DNA from: Enterobacteriaceae bacterium
GTDB lineage: Bacteria > Pseudomonadota > Gammaproteobacteria > Enterobacterales > Enterobacteriaceae
Assembly (NCBI GenBank): GCA_902363335.1
Contig: CABIZV010000009.1
Location: forward strand, 62,001-126,000
Length of the DNA: 64,000 bases
Direction: 5' to 3'
The notes under the pieces are model-generated. The model had not been told where the DNA came from. It saw nothing but the letters and a program-made list of their open reading frames with translations, and ran no database searches. The position numbers and the translations under genes are program-made. Shown here in pieces: positions 34,828 through 43,965 of this stretch (positions are counted from its first letter, which is position 1; each line of letters opens with the position of its first letter).

Positions 34828-35154
34828 AACTATCAGAATGACTGATACCCAAGATATACTGGAGCCATAACCTACTTTCCTCCGGATAATATACGTGTAA
34901 ATAAATCCCCAATAAAAACCTATTGTCTTAAACCCATGACACACTACTAAGCAACTGATTAACAATGAATATATTTCGAGTGTTTTTTTTCGAAATATAA
35001 AGACATTTCAAGTGAAGCCAAGTCATTTTCTTGACCCGACTTAATATGTCATTATATTTTATAAAAAAATAATGTTGCGAACATAAGCAACTGTGAATGT
35101 GCTCTATAAAGAAGTAAACTTTTATACCAAAAATGAATGAAAGAGGGATAATCT

Positions 35155-35652
35155 ATGAAGTTATGGAACAAAACGATTTTGGCTGCAGCAATTACCCTTC
35201 TCATTGCAGGCTGTGATGACGCGGACAAGAAAGTGGATAGCAACCTTAATCAAGCTAAGGAAGCCGCCAGCCAGATCAAAGAAGCTGCTGCTGATAAAGC
35301 TTCATCCATTAAAGACGAAGCGGATAAGCATATTGATGCTGTTAAGCTGGAAGCCGATAAGCAAGCAGATCAACTCACTGAGAAGGCAAAATCCATCAAG
35401 GCAGAAGCTGACGCAAAAGCAGAGTCTTTATCTGATCAGGCTAAAGCTAAAGGAGATGAAGTTAAAGCAGATGCTAAACAAAAAAGCGATCAGGTAGTAG
35501 AGAAGGCTGAACAAATCAAGGCACAAGCCCTTTCTGGTGCTAACGAGCTGGCAACTGATGCCGCAGCTAAGACCCAGGAAATCAAAGACAGCATGAAAAA
35601 GGATAATATCCCAGCACAAGCTGATTCTACCCCAACTGAAAACAAACAGTAA
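35155..35652 (+). CDS. Ala/Lys-rich helical lipoprotein
   Basis: A 165-residue lipoprotein. The signal peptide ends in the lipobox LIAGC, with Cys20 lipidated and Asp21-Asp22 following, a combination that favours inner-membrane retention. The mature part is one long amphipathic helix of roughly 11-residue repeats rich in Ala, Lys, Glu and Asp (DKAxSIKDEADKH-like), similar to LEA-type stress proteins. The C-terminus is Pro/Thr/Gln-rich. AGAGGG precedes ATG. It heads a likely three-gene operon with a GlsB-type and a DUF421 protein, suggesting an envelope stress role. Confidence 0.82.
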   Translation: MKLWNKTILAAAITLLIAGCDDADKKVDSNLNQAKEAASQIKEAAADKASSIKDEADKHIDAVKLEADKQADQLTEKAKSIKAEADAKAESLSDQAKAKGDEVKADAKQKSDQVVEKAEQIKAQALSGANELATDAAAKTQEIKDSMKKDNIPAQADSTPTENKQ

Positions 35653-35666
35653 TTACAGGAGCAAAT

Positions 35667-35915
35667 ATGGGTATTTTATCTTGGATTATCTTCGGCCTTA
35701 TCGCGGGTATCATCGCAAAATGGATTATGCCGGGTAAAGAAAACGTAGGAATTATCGTCACCATTATTCTGGGGATCGTCGGTGCTGTTGTAGGAGGCTA
35801 CATCAGTACGTTCTTTGGATTCGGTAAGGTTGATGGGTTCAACCTTGGTAGCTTCGTCGTGGCAGTGATTGGCGCTATCGTTGTTCTATACATCTACAAA
35901 AAAGTTAAAAGTTAA
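35667..35915 (+). CDS. GlsB/YeaQ/YmgE-family stress membrane protein
   Basis: An 82-residue protein with three membrane helices. The family signature ISWIIFGLIAGIIAKWIMPG-type start is present, with the second helix IVTIILGIVGAVVGGYIST. Members are induced by acid, osmotic or stationary-phase stress. It lies 14 nt after the lipoprotein gene with a ribosome site CAGGAG. Confidence 0.88.
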   Translation: MGILSWIIFGLIAGIIAKWIMPGKENVGIIVTIILGIVGAVVGGYISTFFGFGKVDGFNLGSFVVAVIGAIVVLYIYKKVKS

Positions 35916-35926
35916 AAGTTATATAA

Positions 35927-35947
35927 AGGGGCATAGGCTATGCCCCT
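35927..35947 (+). terminator. Hairpin between the stress membrane gene and DUF421 gene
   Basis: AGGGGCATA and TATGCCCCT are perfect arms around GGC, followed by CTTACAT. With few T residues it is probably a leaky terminator or a processing site inside the operon. Confidence 0.55.
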
Positions 35948-35970
35948 CTTACATAAACAAGGACTTAAAC

Positions 35971-36627
35971 ATGGAATACTACGGGATTGTTCTGCTTAAG
36001 TTTGTTATCGGGTTCGTTGTTGTCATATCTCACCTGAACTTTTCTGGCAAAACCCAACTTTCACAAATGACTCCTGTTGACTTCATCGGTAACTTTGTTC
36101 TTGGCGGGATTATAGGTGGTGTTATATACAGTGATGCTATACCTATGCACCAATACATCATTACATTGTTTATTGGTGTCGCTCTTATTTCTTTACTCAA
36201 TTGGGTAAGTAAACACGTATGGTTTTTCAGGTCATTTACCATTGGTGAACCAATTCCTATCATTAAAAGCGGTAAGTTTTTGATGGACAATATACTCAGG
36301 CGTCGAAATAAAATAGATATCATCAATGTGGCGTCTCAACTTCACTCTCAGGGCGTACATTCATTTCAGGAAATACGCTACGCACAAATAGAGCCTAGTG
36401 GTTCTCTGTCTGTGGTTTGTGAAGGGGGTAAAATGCCGTCAATAATTCTTATGAAAGATGGTAGAACACGTCTCTCAGAACTCAACAGCATTGAGAAAGA
36501 TGAAGAGTGGCTCGATAACCTACTCAAAGAATCTGGAATAGAAAGAGATAAGGTATTCATCGCAGAGTTCTGGGATGGCAAAATCACTTTTATTCTAAAA
36601 GATGGGAATGTAAGAAGAAATCTATAA
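35971..36627 (+). CDS. DUF421 (YetF/YcaP-like) membrane protein
   Basis: A 218-residue protein with three N-terminal membrane helices (about 5-95) and a C-terminal cytoplasmic region containing the DUF421 core: PIPIIKSGKFLMDNILRRRN, then HSQGVHSFQEIRYAQIEPSG. Homologues form small membrane complexes of poorly known function linked to spore or envelope stress. ATG 35971 follows AAGGAC; the longer open frame upstream overlaps the previous gene and is not used. Confidence 0.85.
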   Translation: MEYYGIVLLKFVIGFVVVISHLNFSGKTQLSQMTPVDFIGNFVLGGIIGGVIYSDAIPMHQYIITLFIGVALISLLNWVSKHVWFFRSFTIGEPIPIIKSGKFLMDNILRRRNKIDIINVASQLHSQGVHSFQEIRYAQIEPSGSLSVVCEGGKMPSIILMKDGRTRLSELNSIEKDEEWLDNLLKESGIERDKVFIAEFWDGKITFILKDGNVRRNL

Positions 36628-37001
36628 CGGGAGTGATAATCACAAAAAAAGCAACAAGTCACTGATGATACCGATATGAATTTTCACTGAGACTGCTCAG
36701 TTACACTGATAAGTTCTGTTGCCGGAGCATGAAGGGGAAATCACCTACCCTCTTCAACTGGCGTAACAGTACATGAACTCCGCCCGGTGACGGCATTTCC
36801 GGCGGGAACATTTTTTGGGTGGCGCGCTAATTCTGTAACCATGGCATCAGCTTTCGTAATTAGCAGGAGGACGCGTAACGGCACACAGTCAGAGTCCACC
36901 TAATTAAGGCTGCTGTTGGAGATGAATTTAGTGCGTTATAAAAGCGAGAACATCAGGTTACTTATTGGTTTATCTGATTTCAGGTAAAGGAGATGTCGGT
37001 A
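36628..37001. other. Intergenic region, no gene recognised
   Basis: No frame with good start and composition was found; a T-rich and GC-mixed region probably made of short fragments. Confidence 0.3.
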
Positions 37002-37187
37002 ATGACTTACGGTGAAAAACACTGGTCTGCGATCATAGACCGGTTCAGAAAGACTGATTCTCTTGAATTCTATGTCCAGAAAACGCTGGTTACACTTGAT
37101 GATCCTAATGAAATCGTGTTTTTAAGGACTCTGGCACAGAGAAAGAAAGAAGAGCTTGAGCGAGAGCAGGATATCCTCGATGGGTAG
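37002..37187 (+). CDS. Small hypothetical protein, 61 aa
   Basis: The frame begins MTYGEKHWSAIIDRF behind AAAGGAG, about 10 nt upstream, and ends with a charged helical stretch (RKKEELEREQDILDG). It is predicted helical and soluble. It has good start and protein-like composition, but the family is not recognised. An in-frame ATG at 36993 sits too close to the ribosome site. Confidence 0.5.
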   Translation: MTYGEKHWSAIIDRFRKTDSLEFYVQKTLVTLDDPNEIVFLRTLAQRKKEELEREQDILDG

Positions 37188-37295
37188 CAAATGGTCAGGT
37201 CAGTTTACGCTGGAATGATCCGGATACTGTCGGAGAAATACGTAACGTTCCGGTCAACTTATATTAACAGGTACGATGAAGCAGATAGCTGTAAC

Positions 37296-37390
37296 GGCTC
37301 ACAATCAGCACCTATATCGGCTCACATTAATTGATAATGTACTCGCATTTATCCTGCCTGGCTTGCAATCCATTTTACCAAGCTCACAAT
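37296..37390 (+). repeat. Three GGCTCACA-type motifs
   Basis: GGCTCACAAT (37296), GGCTCACATT (37319) and AGCTCACAAT (37381) occur in the AT-rich 290 bp between two genes. Spacing of the first two is 23 bp, near two helical turns. They could be regulator sites for the downstream broken gene. Confidence 0.3.
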
Positions 37391-37478
37391 AGCTGAAAAT
37401 CAATTTTTGTCGTTTTTTGAAAGATTTTGACGCTCAAAACTGGCATGCAAGTATCCCTTGGGGATAAGGATTTACATT

Positions 37479-37859
37479 ATGAATGTTAGTGGTAATCATT
37501 CAATCTCCGTAAATAATGCATATCGTACGGAATCGGCGAATACCAATTCGTTGAAAAGCGAATCAACCGCATTGAGTAATATAAACAACGTAAAAAACGA
37601 ACCCGTTATTTTCAGAAAAAACATTATTTCAACAGAAACATTCGATCGGATTCAGCAAAGAGCCACTGATGCCAAAAATGCCTGAAAGCAGGCGATTCTC
37701 GTTTCTGATAAAAGCATTAATGCTCTGAAAAATATGGGGAAAGTTACTATAAAAGCTGATCTGCTTGACCGAATACAGCAAAAAGCCATCGATGCTAAAA
37801 ATGCAAGGAAGTCTAATAAGAAAGGGCGCTATGGCGTTAAAGAGAAATCGCAGCGCTGA
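37479..37859 (+). pseudogene. Polar repeat-containing protein with a premature TGA
   Basis: ATG 37479 (behind AAGGAT) opens MNVSGNHSISVNNAYRTESA. After 68 codons the frame reads TFDRIQQRATDAKNA and stops at TGA 37683. The same frame then continues without further stops through LLDRIQQKAIDAKNARKS to TGA 37859. The motif DRIQQ(R/K)A(T/I)DAKNA on both sides of the stop shows an internal duplication and supports one original protein of about 126 residues. The Ser/Asn-rich start resembles type III effector leaders. Function unknown. The 3' end overlaps a transposase remnant on the other strand. Confidence 0.6.
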
Positions 37860-38530
37860 TTCCGCATCCTCGCCGTACAAACACCGGTATTCTTGGTATG
37901 CGACACCACTCCGGTCATCCACCACGCAGAACAGCATCAGAGTGGGTTCCCCGCTGGCAGGATCTACCCAGTCAGGCCGTTCAATATGTTTGAGATCGGA
38001 CGTTGACATATCAAACTGCCAGCAGTCATTGCCATTTTCAGCCTGAAACCTTACCGCCGGCGGCTCCCGTAACAGCCGGGGCTGGTCGAGACGCCAGCGA
38101 GAAAGCCAGCGATTAACGGTCTGCTTACGAAGCAAGCCCCGGGGACTTTTTATCAGTCCCTGAGCCGTCTCAACTCTGTGCTCTTACAGCAACTGTATTG
38201 CCCGCCCGGTTGACAGATGGCGACCGGATTTATTCATCGTTCGCAGTTGCAGCACGGCAATCATTTCACAGCTCCGACGAGGGTAGTATCTATGCCTGAC
38301 CATGATGGCGGCAGTGAGCTGTGCGTAGTCTGAGAACGAGGCGAAGGGCGCGATAGACCGTCGTGACTGAAATACCGTACAACTGAGCGGCCGAAGCAAT
38401 CTGCGCGGCCCGTCAGGGCTTTTTGGCGGCAGGCGAACGAGCCGTTGCCGAAGTTGCAACAGGGAGTCAGCCGGGATGGCACTACTACACCGGCTGCTCA
38501 TAGTTTTCCAGCGCCCGGTAGACTCACTCA
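37820..38530 (-). pseudogene. Decayed rve-domain (DDE) transposase fragment
   Basis: The minus strand carries LLQLRQRLVRLPPKSPDG near 38450, NKSGRHLSTGRAIQLL near 38220, then KQTVNRWLSRWRLDQPRLLR, CWQFDMSTSDLKH and VVDDRSGVAYQEYRCLYGED to about 37825. These belong to an integrase-type transposase with the first DDE aspartates in WQFDM and VVDDR. There are several frameshifts and the C-terminal half is gone. The IS family was not assigned. Confidence 0.7.
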
Positions 38531-38561
38531 CTCACTCACTCACTCACTCACTCACTCACTC
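38522..38561. repeat. Ten perfect ACTC tetranucleotide repeats
   Basis: A 40-bp tract of ACTC units lies at the 5' edge of the transposase remnant. A tetranucleotide tract of this length is prone to slippage; each change of one unit would shift any frame through it. Confidence 0.9.
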
Positions 38562-38688
38562 CCGATCCCGAGCTAACGAGCAATGGCCGTGGCCCCCATC
38601 TTCTCGATGGTGTACAGACGCCAGATTTCTGCAGGGTCTATTGAGAGCTTTCTTCCGCGTTACACGCCCCGCGCTTTTGCGGCGGCAA

Positions 38689-39195
38689 TCAGATAAGTCT
38701 TTTATTGTACCACGGGAGAAAAATCCTTAGCGTGCCTCCCCAGAAGACACCATCAAGCAATCCGGTGAGCCCACCCATCAGCATGCAAAAACTTGCTGAC
38801 GCCGCAAGACCAGGCCGAATGAAAATGGCTGAAGTGAGAATGAATTTAATACAAAAAGTAATGACTATCATTCCCATCGTCAGCGGCGTCCCGGCCCTGA
38901 TAATCCTGCCCGGGTTGCCTGAATTCTTCAGGGGAGGCTGTGAGCGCACATCCAGTATCCGAGTGCCCCCCCGCGAGTATTCCGATGACCATCATGATGA
39001 GACCTGGCCATGCCCTTTCTGTTTCGGTAATTATTGCGTACCCCCCCCCCAGATAAGAAACAGTACCGGGAGCAAAAAAAGCCGACCGGTTGACATTTGC
39101 CTGTCATAAAGGGCTGCATAACCTCGACGGAGTAAAAAAGCCAGCAGGAGCCAGACCCAGACCGGTACATGACTGAAAAATTCTGACAGGTTCAT
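38689..39195 (-). pseudogene. Small polytopic membrane protein, frameshifted at poly-G tracts
   Basis: ATG 39195 behind AAGGAAA starts MNLSEFFSHVPVWVWLLLAF, a first membrane helix. A run of ten G on this strand (C10 at 39041-39050) moves the frame to one reading GYAIITETERAWPGLIMMVI. A second run of seven G near 38970 and a further shift lead to LKNSGNPGRIIRAGTPLTMG and the C-terminus MLMGGLTGLLDGVFWGGTLR at 38689. All parts fit one protein of about 165 residues with four helices. A scrap of a paralog is at 34733-34827. Confidence 0.65.
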
Positions 39196-39272
39196 GGTTT
39201 TTCCTTTCCGTTTCTTGATGATTGTATTAGCCCTTGAGAATGACTCCAGCCTTTTCCTTGATTGTACTCAGC

Positions 39273-39758
39273 TTATTTTTCTTTTTTTGCGCCCGGACGG
39301 AGGAGTTTATGCAACCTGCGCTGTTGCCATGATTTAAGCTGATTATGAATAACAAACACCCTGAGCCCCCTGAACATAACCAGACTGCACCATATGACTG
39401 TCACTACAAGGGACCAGTAACTTTCCGGAGTAAGCAGATAGTTAATAACCATCATTGCGGTACATGTCAGAAGAGCCCTTGTAAGTACCCGCCAGAAGGT
39501 CATTTCCCGGGCAACCAGGGCTCTGGCATCACTGATACGTTCATCCAGTGCGTTGACGGCATCCCCGGCCTCTTCCTGGAGCTCAGATACGCTGACGTCA
39601 AAGGCAGAGGCAAGCGCACTCAATGTTTCAAGACCGGGTTTCTGCCCTTTTTCAGTGCGCTGAACCGTTCTGACAGAAAGCGAAGCGACTTCTGCCAGTT
39701 GCTCCTGAGACCAGGCCTTCTTCAGGCGAAGGGCTTTCACTTTTTCTGCGACGGTCAT
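39273..39758 (-). CDS. XRE-type regulator with two membrane helices (2TM domain)
   Basis: A 161-residue protein. The N-terminal helix-turn-helix (about 5-60: AWSQEQLAEVASLSVRTVQR) is joined to a C-terminal 2TM region with hydrophobic helices near 98-112 and 118-135 and a basic tail. Membrane-tethered XRE proteins of this type are common near small membrane proteins they may regulate, here the broken gene directly downstream. GAGG precedes ATG. A fragment of a paralog lies at 41319-41430. Confidence 0.8.
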   Translation of the reverse strand: MTVAEKVKALRLKKAWSQEQLAEVASLSVRTVQRTEKGQKPGLETLSALASAFDVSVSELQEEAGDAVNALDERISDARALVAREMTFWRVLTRALLTCTAMMVINYLLTPESYWSLVVTVIWCSLVMFRGLRVFVIHNQLKSWQQRRLHKLLRPGAKKEK

Positions 39759-40171
39759 CTATAACCTCATGTCTGGTGATCACGGCTAAGATATTCACAT
39801 TTACTGACGGCACCGAACACGACATGGGCCTGACAGTAAGACGACACCACGGCGACAGGCGCGGCCTGAATGACGGGATAAGCCTGTATCACAGACTCAC
39901 TTTTCAAAATAACGGTATCTCCGCAGGCGACAGGATGCGTATTCCTGAGCCACAGTTTTTCCCATATTCCGGTGCAGTGGAAGCACTGAACCTGCTCAGG
40001 AGCGATCTCACGCTAAAAGGCTTTCAGCCTGAGCGGTGATACTGTCCAATGATGGAATGCACCGATATAGTCATACAATAAGAATCCCTGCAGGCGAGAA
40101 CAGTACCTACATCTGCGACAGATTCCAGGTATTCATAATTTCTATCAGAGTATTATTCAGACTTTAAACAG

Positions 40172-41252
40172 CTACTTTACCAGTACGTATCCACACCCTA
40201 AAAAACTACCGAGCATGCTGCTTAGCACTAGGATAAGCACTTTACCAGGACCGTCCTTTTTCAGCGGTAGCGTAGGCGAAAGCTGAAAGGTTACCGGTAT
40301 AAAATTCACATCAGGAATGGAAAGAGATTTAAGTTTTTCCAGCGTATACTCGCTGTTCTGCAAGTCGCTGTTCAAATCGCTGACATTTTTTAAAGATGAT
40401 TCAATTTTTAATTTCTCTGCGATCCCTGCGGCTCCTAAGGAAATAGAGAAATCAGGATCGTCTCTTACCGCCATACCTTGACTGTACATCGGTTTTTGAA
40501 CTCCCGCGGCATTGGCAATGCTTAAAGAATATTTTATATCGCTGAATGAGTATGTTACGCGCATTTCCCAGATGAGTACGATTTAATTCCAGACTTTCTT
40601 GATTATTACGAATAGTCTTATCAATACTGCTACGCAAGGTTTCCAATACTTCTTTACGGACTTGCTGGCTGATAACGTCGAGAAAGCCGTTGAGAATTTG
40701 TTGCGCCTGTTCCTGTTTACTCCCGGTGAAGGAAACCGTCCAGCTGACATAAGGCAGTTGCTCATTCACTTTCTTGGGATCGGCATTATTCACAATGGTC
40801 AGGCTTTCCGCCATACGGTTGAGTTCATGCTCAATCGTGACGGGGTCAGACGAATCATTAAGCATCTTTGATTGACGCAGCCAATGCTGGAACTGTGACT
40901 GAGAGCTCAGCTTCTTAATGAAAAGGTTAAATATATCGCTACGATTCCCCTTGATATCAACACCCAACACACGTAGCTGAATGATGACAATCTCCAGATT
41001 GTTCACCTGGATACTTTCTGTCACAGCCAGAACAGCTTTGCTGGTCCACTTTTGTGGTAGCATAAAGGCCATTACCAAACTCAGAATCGCAGTAACGATA
41101 GTAAAGCCGATAATTGTCTTTTTATCTCGCTAAAGTTGTACTAAAAGCAGACGAAGATCAATGTCATCATAGCTGGGCACTAATGGTAAATCTCTTGCTG
41201 GAGCCATGTGATGTAGAGCTGGTTCTATTGACATAATCGGTGACTCAGCCAT
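40172..41252 (-). pseudogene. fepE: FepE-type O-antigen chain-length regulator, inactivated
   Basis: Starting at ATG 41252 the frame reads MAESPIMSIEPALHHMAPAR and reaches LLVQL, then TAG at codon 41 where FepE has a tryptophan (LWR). It continues RDKKTIIGFTIVTAI, LVMAFMLPQKWTS and LFIKKLSSQSQFQHWL. A frameshift near 40560 leads to LSIANAAGVQKPMYS, DDPDFSISLGAAGI and the terminal helix KKDGPGKVLILVLSSMLG. This is a full-length Wzz/FepE co-polymerase with two membrane helices, which sets very long O-antigen chains, disabled by one nonsense and one frameshift mutation. Confidence 0.85.
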
Positions 41253-41318
41253 TTTAGATATATCTAGAGCCTTTTTTCAATTATAGAAATTCGACTCTAT
41301 AAGAATAGTCTCTTTGCT

Positions 41319-41430
41319 GGACAGTTCTTTCTGAAAGAGGGGCTACTTCAGCCAGTTGCTCCTGAGACCTGGTCTGTTTGATGTGAAAGGCTTTCATTTT
41401 GTCTACTGCGATTATTGATACCCTCATGTC
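41319..41430 (-). pseudogene. Fragment of a second XRE/2TM regulator gene
   Basis: The minus-strand reading VDKMKAFHIKQTRSQEQLAE, continuing VAPLSERTVQ, matches residues 4-34 of the XRE protein at 39273-39758, including the upstream ATGAGG context. Similarity ends abruptly after TVQ. The surrounding frame is unrelated. Confidence 0.7.
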
Positions 41431-42112
41431 TGAAGGTAATCCTACGCATGGGAACAGATAGTTTTCTATCAGAATGGTCATTTTAAGTGGCATTGCTCTG
41501 TTCTCCTTTAGCAGGTCATTAACCTCTTTTCCTGCTATCGGGCCTGTTTCTTAGTTCAGGGCAGTAGCTTCTCACTGCAGCAGATAACGACTTATCAGCA
41601 GCCCTGCGCGCCACACCATGCTGCCCGAGCAAAACCAGATTTCTGCGGTGATAATAAATAACACCGAGATTGTCAGTGCAATATCAACTCTATTCAAAAA
41701 TAATTATCCGTTCACGAACTCTGCAGTTATGTTCATTACAGATTACCCTAGGATAATCTGTACCATCTTAAATAACCATGAAACGAGAATGGTTTAGTAC
41801 TTACAAGCCACTAATTGGTGATAGTGGTATTCATGGAAACACCTAAAATACCAACAGACAGTCCGGCGCCGATCATAAGTTGTGTAGTAAGTGCGGAAAG
41901 GCCGTCCTGTCTACTTCGGGCTAGGGACGGTCGATGAATGCACCAGAGGGTAATAGTGGAAATCGGATAACAACTCCTCTGCTAGAAAAAAGCCTCTATT
42001 TTCCGCATGAATGTCTGTGAACTACTGGAAAATACCCGTGAACACCCCTGATGATCGATCTGGTTGAGGTACTGTGGTTTTAGGATGATTACCTCCCACT
42101 AGCTACCTGATG
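41431..42112. other. Intergenic region, no gene recognised
   Basis: No coherent frame was found. The region ends at the IS66 left terminus. It probably consists of short leftovers, as the flanks are both truncated genes. Confidence 0.3.
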
Positions 42113-42204
42113 GTAAGCGTACAACGTGAACCGCCTGGTCATAATCTGAAGCACCCGACAAAGTGGTGTCCACCAAATAAGTAGTGGGAACTAAAGTGTC
42201 AGAT

Positions 42205-42587
42205 ATGCAGAAAAATATGACTCCCGGCAGGCGTAAAGGCTGCCCTAATTATTCTCCTGAGTTTAAACAGCAGCTCGTTGCTGCCTCCTGCGAGCCCGGG
42301 ATATCCATCTCAAAACTGGCGCTTGAAAATGGCATTAACGCCAATCTGTTGTTCAAATAGCGTCAGCAGTGGCGTGAAGGTAAACTCCTACTGCCTTCGA
42401 CAGACCTTCCTCAGCTACTTCCTGTAACACTCGACGCCCCTGATGGACCACTGGCGGTGCAGCCAGAACTGACCGCAGAGGACTCGGAGATCCTCAATAT
42501 CACCTGTAAGGTGACGGGACGCTTCGCCTCAACGGCGCTGTCAGCGAAAAGCTTCTGGCTCTGTTGATACAGGAACGGAAGCGATGA
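42205..42587 (+). pseudogene. tnpA: IS66 TnpA with amber stop and frameshift
   Basis: ATG 42205 opens MQKNMTPGRRKGCPNYSPEF, an IS66 OrfA helix-turn-helix. Codon 52 is TAG where the family has tryptophan (LLFK-W-RQQW). A later frameshift near 42535 separates the frame from the expected end VSEKLLALLIQERKR, whose TGA overlaps the tnpB start (ATGA). Confidence 0.8.
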
Positions 42588-42931
42588 TCCCGTTACCTTC
42601 CGGGACAAAAATCTGGCTGGTTGCCGGCATCACTGACATGCGCAACGGCTTCAACGGCCTGGTCGCAAAAGTGCAGACGACGCTGAAAGATGACCCGATG
42701 TCCGGCCACGTCTTCATCTTCCGGGGCCGCAGTGGCAGTCAGGTCAAACTGCTGTGGTCTATCGGCGACGGGCTGTGCCTGCTGACTAAACGGCTGGAAC
42801 GCGGCCGCTACGCCTGGCCCTCGGCCCGTGATGGCAAAGTGTTCCTGACGCCGGCGCAGCTGACAATGCTGTTGGAAGGTATCGACTGGCGGCAGCCTAA
42901 GCGGTTGCTGACCTCCCTGACCATGCTGTAG
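42584..42931 (+). CDS. tnpB: IS66 TnpB (OrfB)
   Basis: A complete 115-residue protein with the TnpB pattern: IWLVAGITDMRNGFNGLVAK near 10-29, HVFIFRGRSGSQVKLLWS near 42-59 and RLERGRYAWP. TnpB is required for IS66 transposition but its function is not defined. Its start overlaps the tnpA end. Confidence 0.93.
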   Translation: MIPLPSGTKIWLVAGITDMRNGFNGLVAKVQTTLKDDPMSGHVFIFRGRSGSQVKLLWSIGDGLCLLTKRLERGRYAWPSARDGKVFLTPAQLTMLLEGIDWRQPKRLLTSLTML

Positions 42932-42980
42932 GTCTCTTTATCCTGCTTGTCACAGAATAAGCTTGGTAAAATGCGAGCTT

Positions 42981-43745
42981 ATGAACGACACCTCTCCTGA
43001 CGACATCCTTCTGCTGAAACAGCGCCTAGCCGAACAGGAAGCGCTGATCCACGCCCTGCAGGAAAAGCTGAGCAACCAGGAGCGTGAAATAGGCCATCTG
43101 CAGGCGCAGCTGGATAAGCTTCGGCAGCCGCTCCGAAAAGGTATCCCGCCGTATCGCACAGATGGAAGTAGATCTGAACCGGCTTCAGGAAGAGAGCGAT
43201 ACGCTGACCGGTCGGGCGGATGACCCGGCAGTACAGCGCCCGTTGCGTCAGACCCGCACCCGCAAACCGCTCCCCGAATCACTCCCTCGTGACGAAAAAC
43301 GGCTGCTACCTGCGGAGCCATGCTGCCCGGACTGTGGCGGTGCGCTGAGATACCTGGGTGAAGACGCAGCCGAACAGCTAGAGCTGATGCGCAGCGCCTT
43401 CCGGGTTATCCGCACAGTGCGAGAAAAACATGCCTGCACAAAATGCGACGCTATAGTGCAGGCTCCCGCGCCTTCACGCCCCATCGAGCGGAGTATCGCC
43501 GGACCGAGGCTGCTGGCCCGGGTGCTGAGCTCAAAGTATGTAGAGCACACTCCGCTGTACCGCCAGTCTGAAATATACGACCGTCAGGGTGTGGAACTGA
43601 GCCGTTCACTGCTGCCGGGCTGGGTGGATGCGTGTTGCCGGCTGCTGTCACCGCTGGAAGAGGTGCTTCAGGGCTATGTCCTGACCGACGGCAAACTCCA
43701 TGCAGATGATCCCCCGTCCAGGTGCTGTTGCCGGGCAATAATATC
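42981..43745 (+). pseudogene. tnpC: IS66 TnpC transposase, deleted and truncated
   Basis: ATG 42981 starts MNDTSPDDILLLKQRLAEQE and the coiled coil. A deletion of about 26 nt near 43123 removes the residues around RRMNRRLFG and shifts the frame, which resumes SRSEKVSRRIAQMEVDLNRL. The zinc-finger segment CCPDCGG and CTKCD and the motif QAPAPSRPIERSIAGP follow. A one-base loss occurs at HADD and the gene ends near 43745, before the catalytic DDE region. Confidence 0.85.
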
Positions 43746-43965
43746 AGTGGGATAATGGAGGCGTCGGAAAGTTTTTCGGATCAGGGACATAGCCGGCATC
43801 ATTACAAAAAAAGCACTTTACCTGAAGGCCTCTTATATTCGACAGGTCCGATTTTTTGATGAAAAAGGGGATCGTCAAGTCTTACTTGGCTCAACATCCT
43901 CAATCGCGTTGCGGCTAAAAACACTCTCCCGGAAAACCGGGGCTGTTTACTAAAGATTTATTATT

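Larger units (their letters stand above)
42113..43745 (+). mobile_element. Truncated IS66-family element
   Basis: The left end GTAAGCGT at 42113 is the IS66 terminal motif. Genes in order are tnpA (broken), tnpB (intact) and tnpC (broken), the standard IS66 set. The right part of tnpC and the right terminus are missing: similarity stops at about 43745 after VLLPGNN, directly before the large toxin-like gene. Confidence 0.85.

Noticed and set aside
39776..40039. 87-codon frame beginning with GTG after the XRE gene
   Set aside because: Composition is acceptable, but there is no ribosome site, no recognisable family, and the region is full of gene fragments.
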